A stretch of 64,000 bases of DNA from Xiphydria camelus (Eukaryota; Arthropoda; Insecta; Hymenoptera; Xiphydriidae). Positions 48,135 through 58,959 of this stretch are shown in pieces. The translations under genes were made by a program, and so were the position numbers. The number at the start of each line of letters is the position of its first letter. Positions within the stretch are counted from its first letter, which is position 1. The DNA is taken from positions 22,298,827 to 22,362,826 of the forward strand of contig OY783196.1 in assembly GCA_963678675.1 (NCBI GenBank). Direction: 5' to 3'. The notes under the pieces are model-generated. The model was not told the DNA's origin, made no database searches, and saw only the letters and a program-made list of their open reading frames with translations.

Positions 48135-49360
48135 GTTTGGCTGTAACGAGTAATTTTTTAATTAGTCGTAATGTCTTCTTTTGAGTGAAAGAATTATTTT
48201 TCGTTAGCTCGCATCGTTATTCCTTCATTACTAGGGCAAAGCGAGCGTTCTCCATTCATTTCGTATGCGACTTTGAGTTCTCCATCACTTCGAGAGATTA
48301 TAAGAGTAGATGAAGTTTTAATATCACATATACATCATATGTATAAAACACGAACGTTTCATCAATTACACTGAGAGAAATAATTGCTAGCGTCAAAAAA
48401 ATATTTCTGGAACCAAGAACATATTATGATCTGAAATATTGTTAAGAATACAGATTCTTGGTCGAAGAATCTATATTCATGATTCAAGAATACCTTTACT
48501 AGAACGAGAAATTCTTTTTGCACGAAAAATACCGTGGCTTAATCCTGGAATTATATCATGTTTTCGATTAAAGAAAACATTTTTTTGGTACCAACAATTA
48601 TTTTTCTTCCTGTGTAGGAGATTCTTGCTGTACGAAGAAAACGATTACTCGAGACTATCAAATATTTTCTTGCACGAAGAAAACTCTAGCTCGATTCTTG
48701 AATTACATCACGTTTTTGATTGAAAAAAAATTTTTTCTTGGCATCAACAATTATTCCTCTCACTGTAGCCGGTGCAATTCTCGGCCGAATAGCCCAACAA
48801 AAGACGCACGTTTGGAAAATCTGCCATATCGGATACCTGATTGTATAAAAAATACATACATATGTATAGAATTCAAAAAAATAATAACACCGAATATCCC
48901 TTCGTATATTCTCTTTTCTTTCTTATCCCCGTCTCGGTCACGATTCCAATCTCGATTTCAATTCCCAACTGTACCTACACCATCCCCGCTCGCTCTCCTA
49001 CTGCCCTCCTCTCCTCAATCGACACCTGGAAGAGGAACAACGCACTACGGTAACTTTACGGTACGATACGCGCTTCCGATAGGCCGCGCCGCTCGTCGAG
49101 GACAGTCTCCCGGAAAAGTTTCGCACTCCGCGCTGAAGAGTAGACCGCGCGACCGAACCGTGCTTACCATGCGCGCAAGACGTCGAGATTTAAGGCTCGT
49201 TTGGCAACTGGGTCAGAGAGATATTTGCCGGCGCGGAGGTACGGCATTGTTTTGGTTCAGGAGGCTCCTGTCGGAGCGTTAAAGAGCGCGTGCATCCAGG
49301 TGCGAGCGCGAATCGCATTAAGGGATGCGGAGGAAGTAGCAGCGCGTGCCTATCTTTAGC
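48135..49360. other. Intergenic region holding one MITE, otherwise no gene
   Basis: AT-rich sequence with the element at 48367-48767. From ~49060 it is the GC-richer upstream area of the gene at 49440. No coding frame is convincing. Confidence 0.5.
48367..48767. mobile_element. MITE family B, copy 1
   Basis: The left end TACACTGAGAGAAATAATTG is inverted at the right end (CAATTATTCCTCTCACTGTA). The arms extend through GTCAAAAAAATATTTC. TA at both ends may be the target site. Internal sequence has repeated CACGAA(G/A)AA words and no transposase. Other copies are at 51517 and 61856. Confidence 0.8.
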
Positions 49361-49367
49361 TCGGCCG

Positions 49368-49375
49368 TATAAAAA
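49368..49375 (+). promoter_or_regulatory. TATA box for the Osiris gene at 49440
   Basis: TATAAAAA with the initiator-like TCAGTCGTTG about 30 bp downstream. The leader would be only about 40 nt. Confidence 0.65.
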
Positions 49376-49439
49376 CCAGGGCGTAGTGGTCACTTCGTCA
49401 GTCGTTGTCAGTCGTCGGAAGTTCGAGGGAGCGATCGCG

Positions 49440-50604
49440 ATGAGGGACAGATTCGGATTTCTTCGCGTGCTCATCGTCGGCCACCTCCTCGTCGGCCTCG
49501 CGAACGGTCGTCCCGAGTACGAGAAGCTCTTCGAGAGATGCGAGGAGGGCGGCAACGTCTTCGACTGTCTGAAGAGGCGAGCGCTGCGCCTCGTCGAATC
49601 GGCCGTCGAGGACAACACCGTCTACGTCATCAATGACTTCGTCTCCGTCGCCAGAGATCCCGGTACCCTAAAGAGTCGCGCCGATGAAGGGAGCAGGACC
49701 TTGACGGAGACGCGGGAGGACAATTCGACGGAGGAGAGTCTGGACGAGAGGCTCGATCGGAAGCTGACGGAATATCTGACCACTAGGAGCATTCGCTTGA
49801 ACATCCCAACGGACGTTTTTCAGGGTACTTGATCAACATTAATATATACCATCGCCATTAATGACACACGTATAAATTGCATTCGGAATGCACGTTTGGT
49901 TTTGGTCCCGTAAAGTAGAGCGAGTCACGATAATGGCATCCGCTTTAGCCAATATGACCTCCTTACTCGTAATCTTCCAACGAACGTTAAGTAGAGTTCT
50001 TCTGGATGGAAATATTTTTTTCAAAGGGATACGGTACGGTACCTCGACCGAAGATAACGCGAAATGGGATAATCGCCATCGAAGCGATTCTGTAAACAAC
50101 TCAGACCTACTGTATTCCATGTAGAAACTCATCAATGACAATCCGCGCATCTGTTTGCCCAGTGAGCAACGGTATTATTCCTCATTGCAGGTCGTAAGAA
50201 GAAAGATAAATATGGCGGTATGCTGCTAATGGGCGGTCTAGCGATGGCAGGTGAGTCGTGAGTTGATTTTGCGGCGCGTGTAAAAGTGCCCGGAGAGAGA
50301 GAGAGAGACGAATGGCTGGATAAATAACAATCCCCGCGCCTTTCCAGGAATGATGGCTCAGCTAGCGATGGGTAAGATAGCCCTGCTGGCCGGTACTGCG
50401 CTTATCACCGCGAAGATCGCTCTAGTACTGAGCGCGATTATCGGGCTGAAGAAGCTGGCTAGTGGTGGCGGCGGTGGAACTCACGAAGTGATCTACGCGA
50501 CGGCCGCGGAGCATCACGGCGGCGGGGGAAGTGGCGGCGGTCACGGTTACGGCGGTACTTCCGGAGGTTGGCAGAGATCTCTGGACGTCAGACATCTCAC
50601 CTGA
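49440..50604 (+). CDS. Osiris family (DUF1676) protein, Gly/Met-rich core
   Basis: Exons 49440-49824, 50191-50250 and 50348-50604 give 233 aa, both introns in phase 1. Domains: signal peptide (~1-23), two-cysteine region immediately after it (CEEGGNVFDC), charged segment, then a 60-bp exon encoding the junction and a Met/Gly helix start (GRKKKDKYGGMLLMGGLAMA), then GMMAQLAMGKIALLAGTALI and IIGLKKLASGGGG. The tail has THEVIYATAAEHH and a Gly-rich run and ends WQRSLDVRHLT without a LAY motif. The extra intron inside the Met/Gly segment matches the gene at 21721, suggesting common ancestry. The first donor is GTACTT. Confidence 0.9.
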
Positions 50605-51516
50605 GAGATTCTCACAGGGCACCCGTGAAAGCAGCTCGCGCGTCGCGGTTCGTATTCAGCGCATGCTATCGGGCCGTTATCCGCGTTAAGGAATGCCCTT
50701 CCGCTTCTCTCGGCGCCAAGCGGAATTCGGTTTTCCCATACAAAAATATTCCCATTTTTAAATTGAATTTGTAATTTGTATAGGTTTTGACGTGGGTGTC
50801 TTGGCCACCCTCTACCAGTGAATGACATCTTTACAAATAAGTATTATTAACCGGGAAAAAAACGTGACAATAGTTCAACAATACCAACGAAAATTCTCCT
50901 ATATTACCCTACTATGAATATAAATACTCCTCAATTCTTAAAAGTATTATACTTTAAGGAGACTTATTCGTTTCAACAACCATCTGCCGGTTTCCTTAAA
51001 CTCTTACACTGCTCAAACAGGTGTCTTTTTAAATAAGCTTTTTTAAAAACATTATTTAGTATCTTTATACGCAGAATATTATTTACATTAAAATGAAAGC
51101 CAGTGTTCTATAATATCGAGTTAAGAGTTGATAAATGCCTACGTGCATTTACTGGCATAGTATGGGTTATCTTGATTTTAATTAAATATTACATACTGAA
51201 AGGCCTCAAATTTGATAATTCTCGGTAATAATTAGAAGAATTCCCTTATTTCTTCATATCTCAATAGTACCTACTCGTAATTCGGCTGTACTGACAGTAT
51301 TAACCATTTCTTTAAATTAATATTATCACGCGTTTGCTTAACATGGACTTCATTGGAACATTTACCCTACATATTCAATATCACACACAAAATAAGATAT
51401 CCGAAAGAATAATTATTAGCAGAGTTATAAGTTCGTTTCTCTCTACGACATTGTGACGTCATCCAAACGCCAGAGGGACGTACTTATGCCGGCAACGAAT
51501 GCGAGAGAGATAGACT

Positions 51517-51793
51517 TACACTGAGAGAAATAATTGCTAGTATCAAAAAAGTATGTCTTAAATCAAGAACATGCGATATTACAAAGTTTTAAGAATACAG
51601 ACTCTTGTGATCGAAAATATATATTTTTAATGCAAGAGTACCTTCGATGGAACAAGAAATTCTTCTTGCGCGAAAGAAACAATTACTCGAGCCTATCAAA
51701 TATTTTCTTGCCCATGGCTTGGTCCTGAAATTATATCACGTTTTTGAGCGAAGAAAAAATTTTGTTGATACCAGCAATTATTTTTCTCAATGA
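51517..51793. mobile_element. MITE family B, copy 2, inserted in repeat P
   Basis: The left TACACTGAGAGAAATAATTG and right CAATTATTTTTCTCAATGA are inverted repeats. The element breaks repeat P between GAGAGATAGACTTA and the ACAATGACGTA block. Confidence 0.75.
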
Positions 51794-51884
51794 ACAACAA
51801 CACAATGACGTATCAGGTGTAAAACTTTGCTTCCGTCGTTTTTCCGAAATTCGAGGCTTTATTGTAAAAAGACTGGTTATAAAT

Positions 51885-51994
51885 TTATGATTCAAAGTAT
51901 TGTTCATGGCTGGCCACTACTTTCTCCCATCTTTCGGGCAGCGTACGAATTCCGCGTTAAAAAAACTGGTCATCTTTTGAAGCGATCCTCGAAT
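51885..51994 (-). pseudogene. Mariner-type transposase C-terminal remnant
   Basis: On the minus strand one frame reads DSRIASKDDQFF, an in-frame stop, then RGIRTLPERWEKVVASHEQY and a closing FES stop. The order SKDxxFF, RGI, LPERWxKVVxSxxQYFE is characteristic of the mariner transposase C-terminus. Upstream of about 51994 the frame is lost. It lies inside dispersed repeat P copy 3. It is clearly dead. Confidence 0.75.
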
Positions 51995-53684
51995 CGAAAA
52001 CGGCGGAAGCAAAATTGTACACCTATTAGCTGCACTTCAAAATCATTCATCCCGTATTTTCTCAAGTATCGTTTTCCAACTTATATAAAGATAAAAATGA
52101 CAAGTCAGAAAATATGATTGGGGTGAATGATTTTGTTAAAATTTTTCGAATCTGCAATAAAAAAAATTATGGGAAAACCGAATTACAGAGCGCACAACGC
52201 ACAAGCAGAAGTGCGTTTCTGAACGTCGCGGCGCGTGTGCCGAATACGAGCCACAATTATCATCCTCCGCGAACGTCGTGAAATTAATCTTATAAGAAAT
52301 CTCGCCCGTACCTGCGATCTTCCTTGATAAGGCTACAAGACTAACACGACGCACGTGCCGTTTCATTCTTACAGTTAAGTAACCGAAATATATTTATTCC
52401 TACGAGAAACGTTCTAAGTTTCATCTCTATGACAAAATACCGAATTTCTACAAAAAAAAAACATACAAAATACACGCCAACCCGTACGTCAATCGGAGCG
52501 GAAGACACGCCCGCGTATTCCGATCGACGACTCTCCCCATCCCGACACATCCCCTCCCGAAATTCCCGCACCGAAACGCCCGCCGCGCACATGTCCGACT
52601 TTTCCGCTCCGTCTCCCCTTACCGCGCCTCGTCGTTCGTGCGATTACGGAGCGTGTAACCCTGCTCGAGTCGGCGCGAACGCACGCGGCGAGAAAGGACT
52701 CGTTTATATTACCTAGATTTCGGAACGCGCGTGAAGCGCGAGAGAAAGTATCGTGGTGAGAGAGGAAAGAGGACGACTATAACGCTTCCGTCCACACGCG
52801 ATAACTGTAGCCGCGCGGAGCGCCGCGGCTGTACACGCCGGAGACTTCGAGCGCGCGCGAGAAGTTCCTACGGCGCGGCCGTGTTACGCCGTAATTACTT
52901 CACCGCGCGCGCGCATATATGTGAGTAGGTACCAGAGCGCACCGCGTAGAACCGAGTCCACGCGAGCATGACCCGGCGTGAGTACGTTTCCGCGGCCCCC
53001 GAAGGCAATTCCCAGCTGGAGAACGCTAGCGGTGCTCCGGAGTTTACTCCTTGTCTAATCATCCGTGACGAAGATCGAGCGGTTTCGGGAGAAATAATGC
53101 GCGGCGAGGAAGGAGCGAAATGAAGCGCGATGCGACTGCGCGCGACGAAAGATGGACCGGTTGTCGGAGCTCACTACTTCGACGCGCGAAGATCCACTCC
53201 GAAAGTCACGGAGCGTCGTCTAAACCGTTCGGGACCTCCACGAACTTTATATGCCGGCGGAAAGTAGAGAACGGGGACTGAAAAGTGTGATTTTTTTCTT
53301 TGAGACTAGCCTCCTCCGCCGTGCCCGACGCTTTGTGTGCCACTGGGCCGTGCTGCCGAGCGTCCTCTTCGCGCGCCGTGGCGTCTTCGCTTTGGAGCTG
53401 AGCCGTGGACCGAGATAATGGATGCTGAAGGTCCGCATGGCTGGCTCCGGAGTCGCGCGTTATCGTCGCTATCTCGAATATCTGAGAATCTGCCGGTGTA
53501 TTCGGGTCCCTGCATTCCGACGGAAGCGATAGCTGCGTGAATAGTCAACGTGCATGATTAGATCAAACGATTTTTGTTCTAGCTTAATTCATCTGTCCTT
53601 TTGCTCTACTAAGGTGCTTTGTAATTTTATTATCGCAACGATCGTATCGAGGGATAATATCGTGGTAATATAATAATGATCGTT

Positions 53685-53708
53685 CACACACACACACACA
53701 CACACACA
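53685..53708. repeat. (CA)n microsatellite
   Basis: About 12 perfect CA units in non-coding DNA. Confidence 0.9.
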
Positions 53709-54050
53709 GTCGCGGTTTAACGATCGCAATTCTCGCTCCAGAGAGCCGCGATTCTATTCTCTCTTTCGCTCCGTACCGCATTACCTCACTCGCTCTCCCT
53801 CCTCGTTTCCTGGCGTTTGTAATTACACCGCAGGGTTTATAACTCTGTTGACGAAGAAAACCGGCGCTTATTGCTGTCCGAGAGAAATGTTCCCTCGTCT
53901 GCAGTAAAGTATACATGGCGTGAGTATAAGTACAGACTGGTGGCCCTCGGTGTGGAAGACTGAAAGCCGAAAAAAGAGAAGCGGAAAGAGTATAGCGCAG
54001 CACTTGGTGGTATAATACTTGAAGCCGAAAAAAGAAAAGGGAGAGAAGTA

Positions 54051-54450
54051 TACAGGGTGTCCCGTCATGTAATGTCCATACTGAATTTACGTGTTCCTGG
54101 GGTCATCTGGACCGAAAAGTCTTAATATACAAGGGTCCCAAAAGCCACCATGCGTGTGTGTTCCGTATAACGACCATGAAATCCTTTTACGCTCCACAAC
54201 AACGATTTTTCAAAGAGCACAGTTATGTATTGATCATCAAAAGGTGGTCATTTCGAACAATATGTGAGATGATTGGATTTTATTTCAATTATTGTCTAAT
54301 GAGAAATAAAGCTGCTTTTCTTATTAGTATTCATTTTTTTACTTACACACGGTGACTTGTAGACCCCTTGTGTATTAAGACTTTTCGGTTCAGATTGATC
54401 ACAGGAACACGTAAATTCAGTATGGACATTACATGACGGGACACCCTGTA
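54051..54450. mobile_element. 400-bp element with ~50-bp terminal inverted repeats
   Basis: The left TACAGGGTGTCCCGTCATGT and right ACATGACGGGACACCCTGTA are perfectly inverted. The arms continue through AATGTCCATACTGAATTTAC and ACGTGTTCCTG with few mismatches, then AAAAGTCTTAATA. A TA target is consistent with a Tc1/mariner-type MITE. The internal 65-codon frame has no recognisable domain. High arm identity suggests recent activity. Confidence 0.85.
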
Positions 54451-56751
54451 GATAGACCCGCTTCTCTCATCTGTACGTGAGCACTTATGGTCGGCGTCGA
54501 ACATTCTTTGAGAGTATTACTATTGGATGATATATTTGTCTATTTCCTGGAATATTCTAATCACTCTTAAATTCCTTATTCCGCTCGTAATCAACTATAA
54601 AAAAAATGTTAAGAGAGAAAAATACGTAAACAGTTGGAAAATTCGTGTTGGAAATGGTCCATTCATTTTTATACATTAAAATAAATCGATTCTTGGAGTA
54701 AATTCAAAATTTTTTGTGTTAAAGTTTACGCAAAGAATGTTATGTTATATTAATGAAAAGAATCGGTCAATCTTAATAAATATGTGGACTATTTCCAACA
54801 CATTTCCAACTGTCTGTACACGTATCTCTTAACTGTGATGCTTGAGCGAAATTTTTGCCCACGCTCAAGTAATTAATCACTGATCAAGTGAGATTCCTGA
54901 GGAAAACAGTAACTTGAAACTAATTTAATTTTCAAGAGTATAAAATTTGTCTTCTTATCAATGTTATTCATATCAACACTGATATAGAATTTTGACATAG
55001 ATCGAAATATAGTATAAAAAGAATTATTTTATCAAATTGAACGGACACCCCGTAGATAATAAATCAATCGTGATTAAATGATACACCAAACATATAGCTC
55101 GCTATATTTCAATTATTATTATATGTTTACCCCTTGGTAAATATTAAAAGGAGAACATTCAAGGCTATCATACATCTTTGCTGGTATGCGGTAGTACCTC
55201 TGCAAGGATGCTTGAGATGAACTGAAAAACGTGCAGGCAAAAGGCCACGAGTAAGACGGCGTGACTACGGTGACCTCGACAGATCGTAAAATGAATCCAT
55301 ATAGAGTCCAAGTGTGTAAGACAGACTCACCGTCGTATAGTTCCATTAGAGATGCGCTAACCTCGATCGAAGCGGTCGTGCCGCGTTGTACCATACCGCC
55401 GTTGCAAGCTACGGAACGTAGAATCGAGTGGACCCGATCCCAGTCTCTCCTCTCGTCTCGCGTCTCTCGCTCTATCGCTAACGACCAGGGTTACCGGGTC
55501 ACCGAGTTCCAGCCTCGAGCCTCAGACTCGCACATGCACCCCCACCGCCCACACATGCTCTCCTCTCTCTTTCGCAGCACCCTAAATTGATCTCCGCACG
55601 ATTAAACCTCCTTTCCTATCCAGCACACATTTCTCATCTCGTTTTATCATTAGCATTCATTTCTCTTTCATCGTTTACGCTGAGAAATTATATTTCATAA
55701 TTAGATATAATTTCCTTTTCATTAATTGTACATTTTCGTGCAATTTGCTGTTAATTTCATTTAAGTTTAATCGAGATGCTATTTTTCAATTATGAAACAA
55801 ATTTTATGGAAAGATCCGTTATTGTTTTATGAAATGTATAATATAATAGTCTTTGTACTCGGAAGATACCCCCGACTCTTTTCTGTTACATTCACATGCT
55901 TCTTTCGACCCGGTTGCAAGTTTAATTCTCTACATAATAGCTACTCTTTCCGGTAGTACCTTCTAAGTACAAAATCTATTGTATTACATCTCATTATAAA
56001 TACACCTACAAAAGATGTTCTATTTCTTATAATGCACGTCTACAGACTATACTATTAAAAAAACACTCAGAAGCATAAAATATTATACTATTTTTACTGC
56101 ATTACAAGCATTATAAAATTCTACTGATCGATATACCGTATACTTTTTCGCATGCTTGATATAGTTCCCCTGTATTTGACCACACATCATCAGAGAACCC
56201 CTGATATGATTGATGCTAAAACGTAAACAATTCAACCATACGAATAAACATCAGATGACAACTGTTCGACACTAAAGCTACTCCACGCTAACCCCGCTAC
56301 CCTCACGATAGATTTATGCCCATACTCATCCCGACACCGGTATGCAAATTCCGCACATACGCGTCTAAAGCACGTCAGTCCAAACCGGCCGGAAGTTCTT
56401 CGTCGATAAGTCGAGACGCGGACCGATCCGTCGATCAGGCGTGCGATCAAATGAGCGTGCGGATAGTCGCGCCTTTTCGCTCCCTGGAATAAAGTAGTCC
56501 CGCGGTACCTACATGCCCGTTCGCGCTCACTCAGTGGGTCTCTGTGTCAGAAAGGTCAGAGATGCCCGCGTGCTCCATGAGAATCCCATCGCGTCTCACC
56601 ATCAGCAGAGGCGCGCGCGCGCGCGCTCCCTCGCTCCTTCCCTCGCTCGCTCGCTCGCGGAGAGGCGCACATGCAGAAACGGATGTGCTCGTACGTACGT
56701 GAGAATCGCCTTACCCCTTGCCTTGCCACCTCGGCGTATACGTACCGCCGG

Positions 56752-56758
56752 TATAAAT
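56752..56758 (+). promoter_or_regulatory. TATA box for the Osiris gene at 56994
   Basis: TATAAAT about 240 bp upstream of the start codon. Confidence 0.6.
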
Positions 56759-56993
56759 CGGACCGGAGTCTTCGTCCTGGCGCCAGTCGAGTAAAGTAAG
56801 AACCCCGAGCCGCGCGCGTCCTTCCGGATTGCGAGAGAGAATCGAGGAGAGTGATCGAAGGGTGGAGACTATCGGCGATTTCCCGATCCTCCGTGTCGGA
56901 GTCGAACGAGATCGCGACGGGTTACGAAGTCGCCTCCGCGGGATATCGCGCGCCACGTGGGATACCGAAGAAGTGCGTTGCAAGGTGCTCGCG

Positions 56994-57815
56994 ATGGACG
57001 CAACGAAGTGTGCGTCGCTGATGCTGCTGCTGACGATCTTGGCGTCCTCGGAACTCCCCGCTGGATATGCCCATGCCGCGTCGGAGGAGACGAGTGCGTT
57101 CGACCGGGGCTACCGGACCGTCTCCCGTATCTACGAGGAGTGTCAGCATCGGGACTTCGGGGTGTGTCTGAAGAAGAAGGCTATAGTCTTCCTCGAGCGA
57201 CTCGGCCGAATCGACAGTCTACCGATAGCCGACAGTGTCGAGCTGGTGAAGAGTGACGACCACGTCGAGAGTGCCTTGGGCAAGGATCAGGCCTCGTCGT
57301 TGGAGACGTCCGGAAGGACCGGGGGGACCAAGGACGAGACGCTGAACGACGTCCTGTTCGATCGGCTGACGTCGCTACTAAACGGCTTCGACATCCAGAT
57401 TCGTTTGCCGCGCATGTCGTCGAGCGAGCTGAAGCGCAGTCTCGAGGAGGGTCGCGGAAAGATGAAGAAGATGATGGGGATGATGATGATGGGAGTGGCG
57501 ATGAAGATGGCCGCCATGATCCCACTGGCGATGGGAGTCTTATTCCTGCTCGCGGGAAAGGCCCTGATCGTCAGCAAGATCGCCCTGGTGCTCTCGCTGA
57601 TAATCGGTCTGAAGAAACTGCTCGCCCAGAAGCAGGGAGGGGGAGGGGGTCACGAGGTCCATCACGGCGGCTGGCAGCAGGGCGGCGGGGGTGGCTGGGA
57701 CCGGAGCATGAGGAGCCTCGATCTCGCGGAGCCCGTCGCGGAATCGGAACGTAGCGAATACGCGCAGAACTTGGCTTACGGCACCAGGAGCGCCGCGACA
57801 GCGGCGCGGACCTGA
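56994..57815 (+). CDS. Osiris family (DUF1676) protein, intronless coding region
   Basis: A single open exon encodes 273 aa. The start at 56994 was chosen because it opens the signal peptide (MDATKCASLMLLLTILASSE). An in-frame ATG at 56829 would add a highly charged leader. Domains: two-cysteine region (Cys50 and Cys58, CQHRDFGVC), amphipathic segment (DVLFDRLTSLLNGFDIQIRL), EEGRGKMKK at ~151-159, a Met-rich core (MGMMMMGVAMKMAAMIPLAM ... KALIVSKIALVLSLIIGLKK), a Gly/His/Trp tail, GGWDRSMRSLDLAE, and YAQNLAYGT near the end. All other full-length members have an intron at or next to the GRGKK junction; here it is absent, so an intron was lost or the gene arose through RNA. Confidence 0.92.
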   Translation: MDATKCASLMLLLTILASSELPAGYAHAASEETSAFDRGYRTVSRIYEECQHRDFGVCLKKKAIVFLERLGRIDSLPIADSVELVKSDDHVESALGKDQASSLETSGRTGGTKDETLNDVLFDRLTSLLNGFDIQIRLPRMSSSELKRSLEEGRGKMKKMMGMMMMGVAMKMAAMIPLAMGVLFLLAGKALIVSKIALVLSLIIGLKKLLAQKQGGGGGHEVHHGGWQQGGGGGWDRSMRSLDLAEPVAESERSEYAQNLAYGTRSAATAART

Positions 57816-57819
57816 AGAA

Positions 57820-58525
57820 CGCGCGCGCGTACGACGTTATATGGTATAATGCAAACGGTACCGTACGAGCGGCGGCGTAGGCCATCAACGGCGGACGCGG
57901 CGCGGGAGTAGCGGTCATTGCGCATCGCTCGCCTCCGTTTCCCTCCTCCGCCCGCCGGACGTCGTCGATGGAGCGCGCCGAGGGCGAGCGAGGAAGAGGC
58001 GCGCGACGGAGACGGATGAATGACTCGAAGGGGGGGAACTGGAATAGGGCAGAGTATGCTTACCGAATAGACTAGAATAGAGGATAAAGTAAAGTAGCTT
58101 AATTATTTATTCGGTACCGTGGGACCGGGTCCCTCGAGAACGTAAGCGCTGGTGAACACGGAGAACGAGACGGTAAACGACGAGGACGCAGGGCGAACGC
58201 TAACGAGTTGCCGAAAGTACAAACGTTATCTTCGCCCGGGCGAGTGTTCTCCGGGAACGCGCGAACCGGGAAGAACTGAATTACCGTAAAGCGCTGTTGT
58301 TCCTGTGAGATTGGAGAACGGCAATTACGGTCGGGACAGACGGCGAGCGCGTCGCTCGACCGTTATGGGCGAGTGAGTATAAAAAATAGAGAAAACAGTC
58401 ACACCGATGCCGCATCGCGCGTTCGACTTTCCTAAGCGTTTATCGTCACGAAAACACGCGACGGGGGAGGTGCGATCGTCACTCGTCGGGACCGCTCGAG
58501 GGACTTCGCACCCTCGTACACTAAT
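57820..58525. other. 3' flank, no gene seen
   Basis: GC-rich at first, then mixed. No canonical AATAAA was seen near the 56994 gene; a GATAAA at ~58083 is the closest variant. Confidence 0.45.
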
Positions 58526-58529
58526 CGTA

Positions 58530-58796
58530 CAATTGAAGGGCTTATTTGCGAAACGTGACAAGCCACACTCTGTTCAAAAATAAACAGTTTACTTTGTAGT
58601 AGTCCCCTGCGTTATTTTTTCATACTTTAAGATTGTAGACGTTAATATATGAGCTAGAGTACATTTGTTAAAAACACTGAGGGGTTATATATTAATCAAA
58701 TATGCATTTTACAGATTTTTATGAAACTTCAAAGCTCGTCTTCTCAATAAAATGATTTTGTGGCTTGTCACGTTTTTCCAATAAGCCCTTCAATTG
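58530..58796. mobile_element. MITE with AATTGAAGGGCTTATT termini
   Basis: The left CAATTGAAGGGCTTATTTGC and right CCAATAAGCCCTTCAATTG are inverted, continuing into GAAACGTGACAAGCCACA against TGTGGCTTGTCACGTTTTT. AT-rich, non-coding, about 267 bp. Confidence 0.85.
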
Positions 58797-58959
58797 GACG
58801 TTGGAATCATTGTATTCATATCGAATAAACGATGCCTGAATCTCGTTGAAAACTTCTTCCGAATGTTCGTCCCTCCCTGCTACGTAGTTCAACCATCCAC
58901 GACTCACGATTCAGTCCGTACACGCACGATCGATCGCCGCGACGCACGCGTGCGACGAT

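Larger units (their letters stand above)
51340..52170 (+). repeat. Dispersed repeat P, copy 3, interrupted by insertions
   Basis: The left part (51340-51516) has AGAGTTATAAGTTCGTTTCT, ATTGTGACGTCATC and GAGAGATAGACTTA. It resumes after the MITE with ACACAATGACGTATCAGG and, beyond a mariner fragment, with CGTTTTCCAACTTATATAAA and TCGAATCTGCAATAAAAAAA at 52070-52165. This order matches the uninterrupted copies at 36930 and 42600. Confidence 0.6.
50610..56745. other. AT-rich, repeat-laden spacer without a recognised gene
   Basis: It contains dispersed repeat copy 3 interrupted by a MITE, a mariner remnant, the 400-bp TIR element and a (CA)n run. Long single-copy AT-rich stretches (50830-51340, 54460-56200) show nothing coding. 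GC-rich parts (52480-53560, 56230-56740) give Arg-rich shadow frames only. Confidence 0.5.

Noticed and set aside
56829..56993. Upstream in-frame ATG for the intronless Osiris gene
   Set aside because: It would place a charged 55-residue leader before the signal peptide, unlike the family; taken as 5' UTR.
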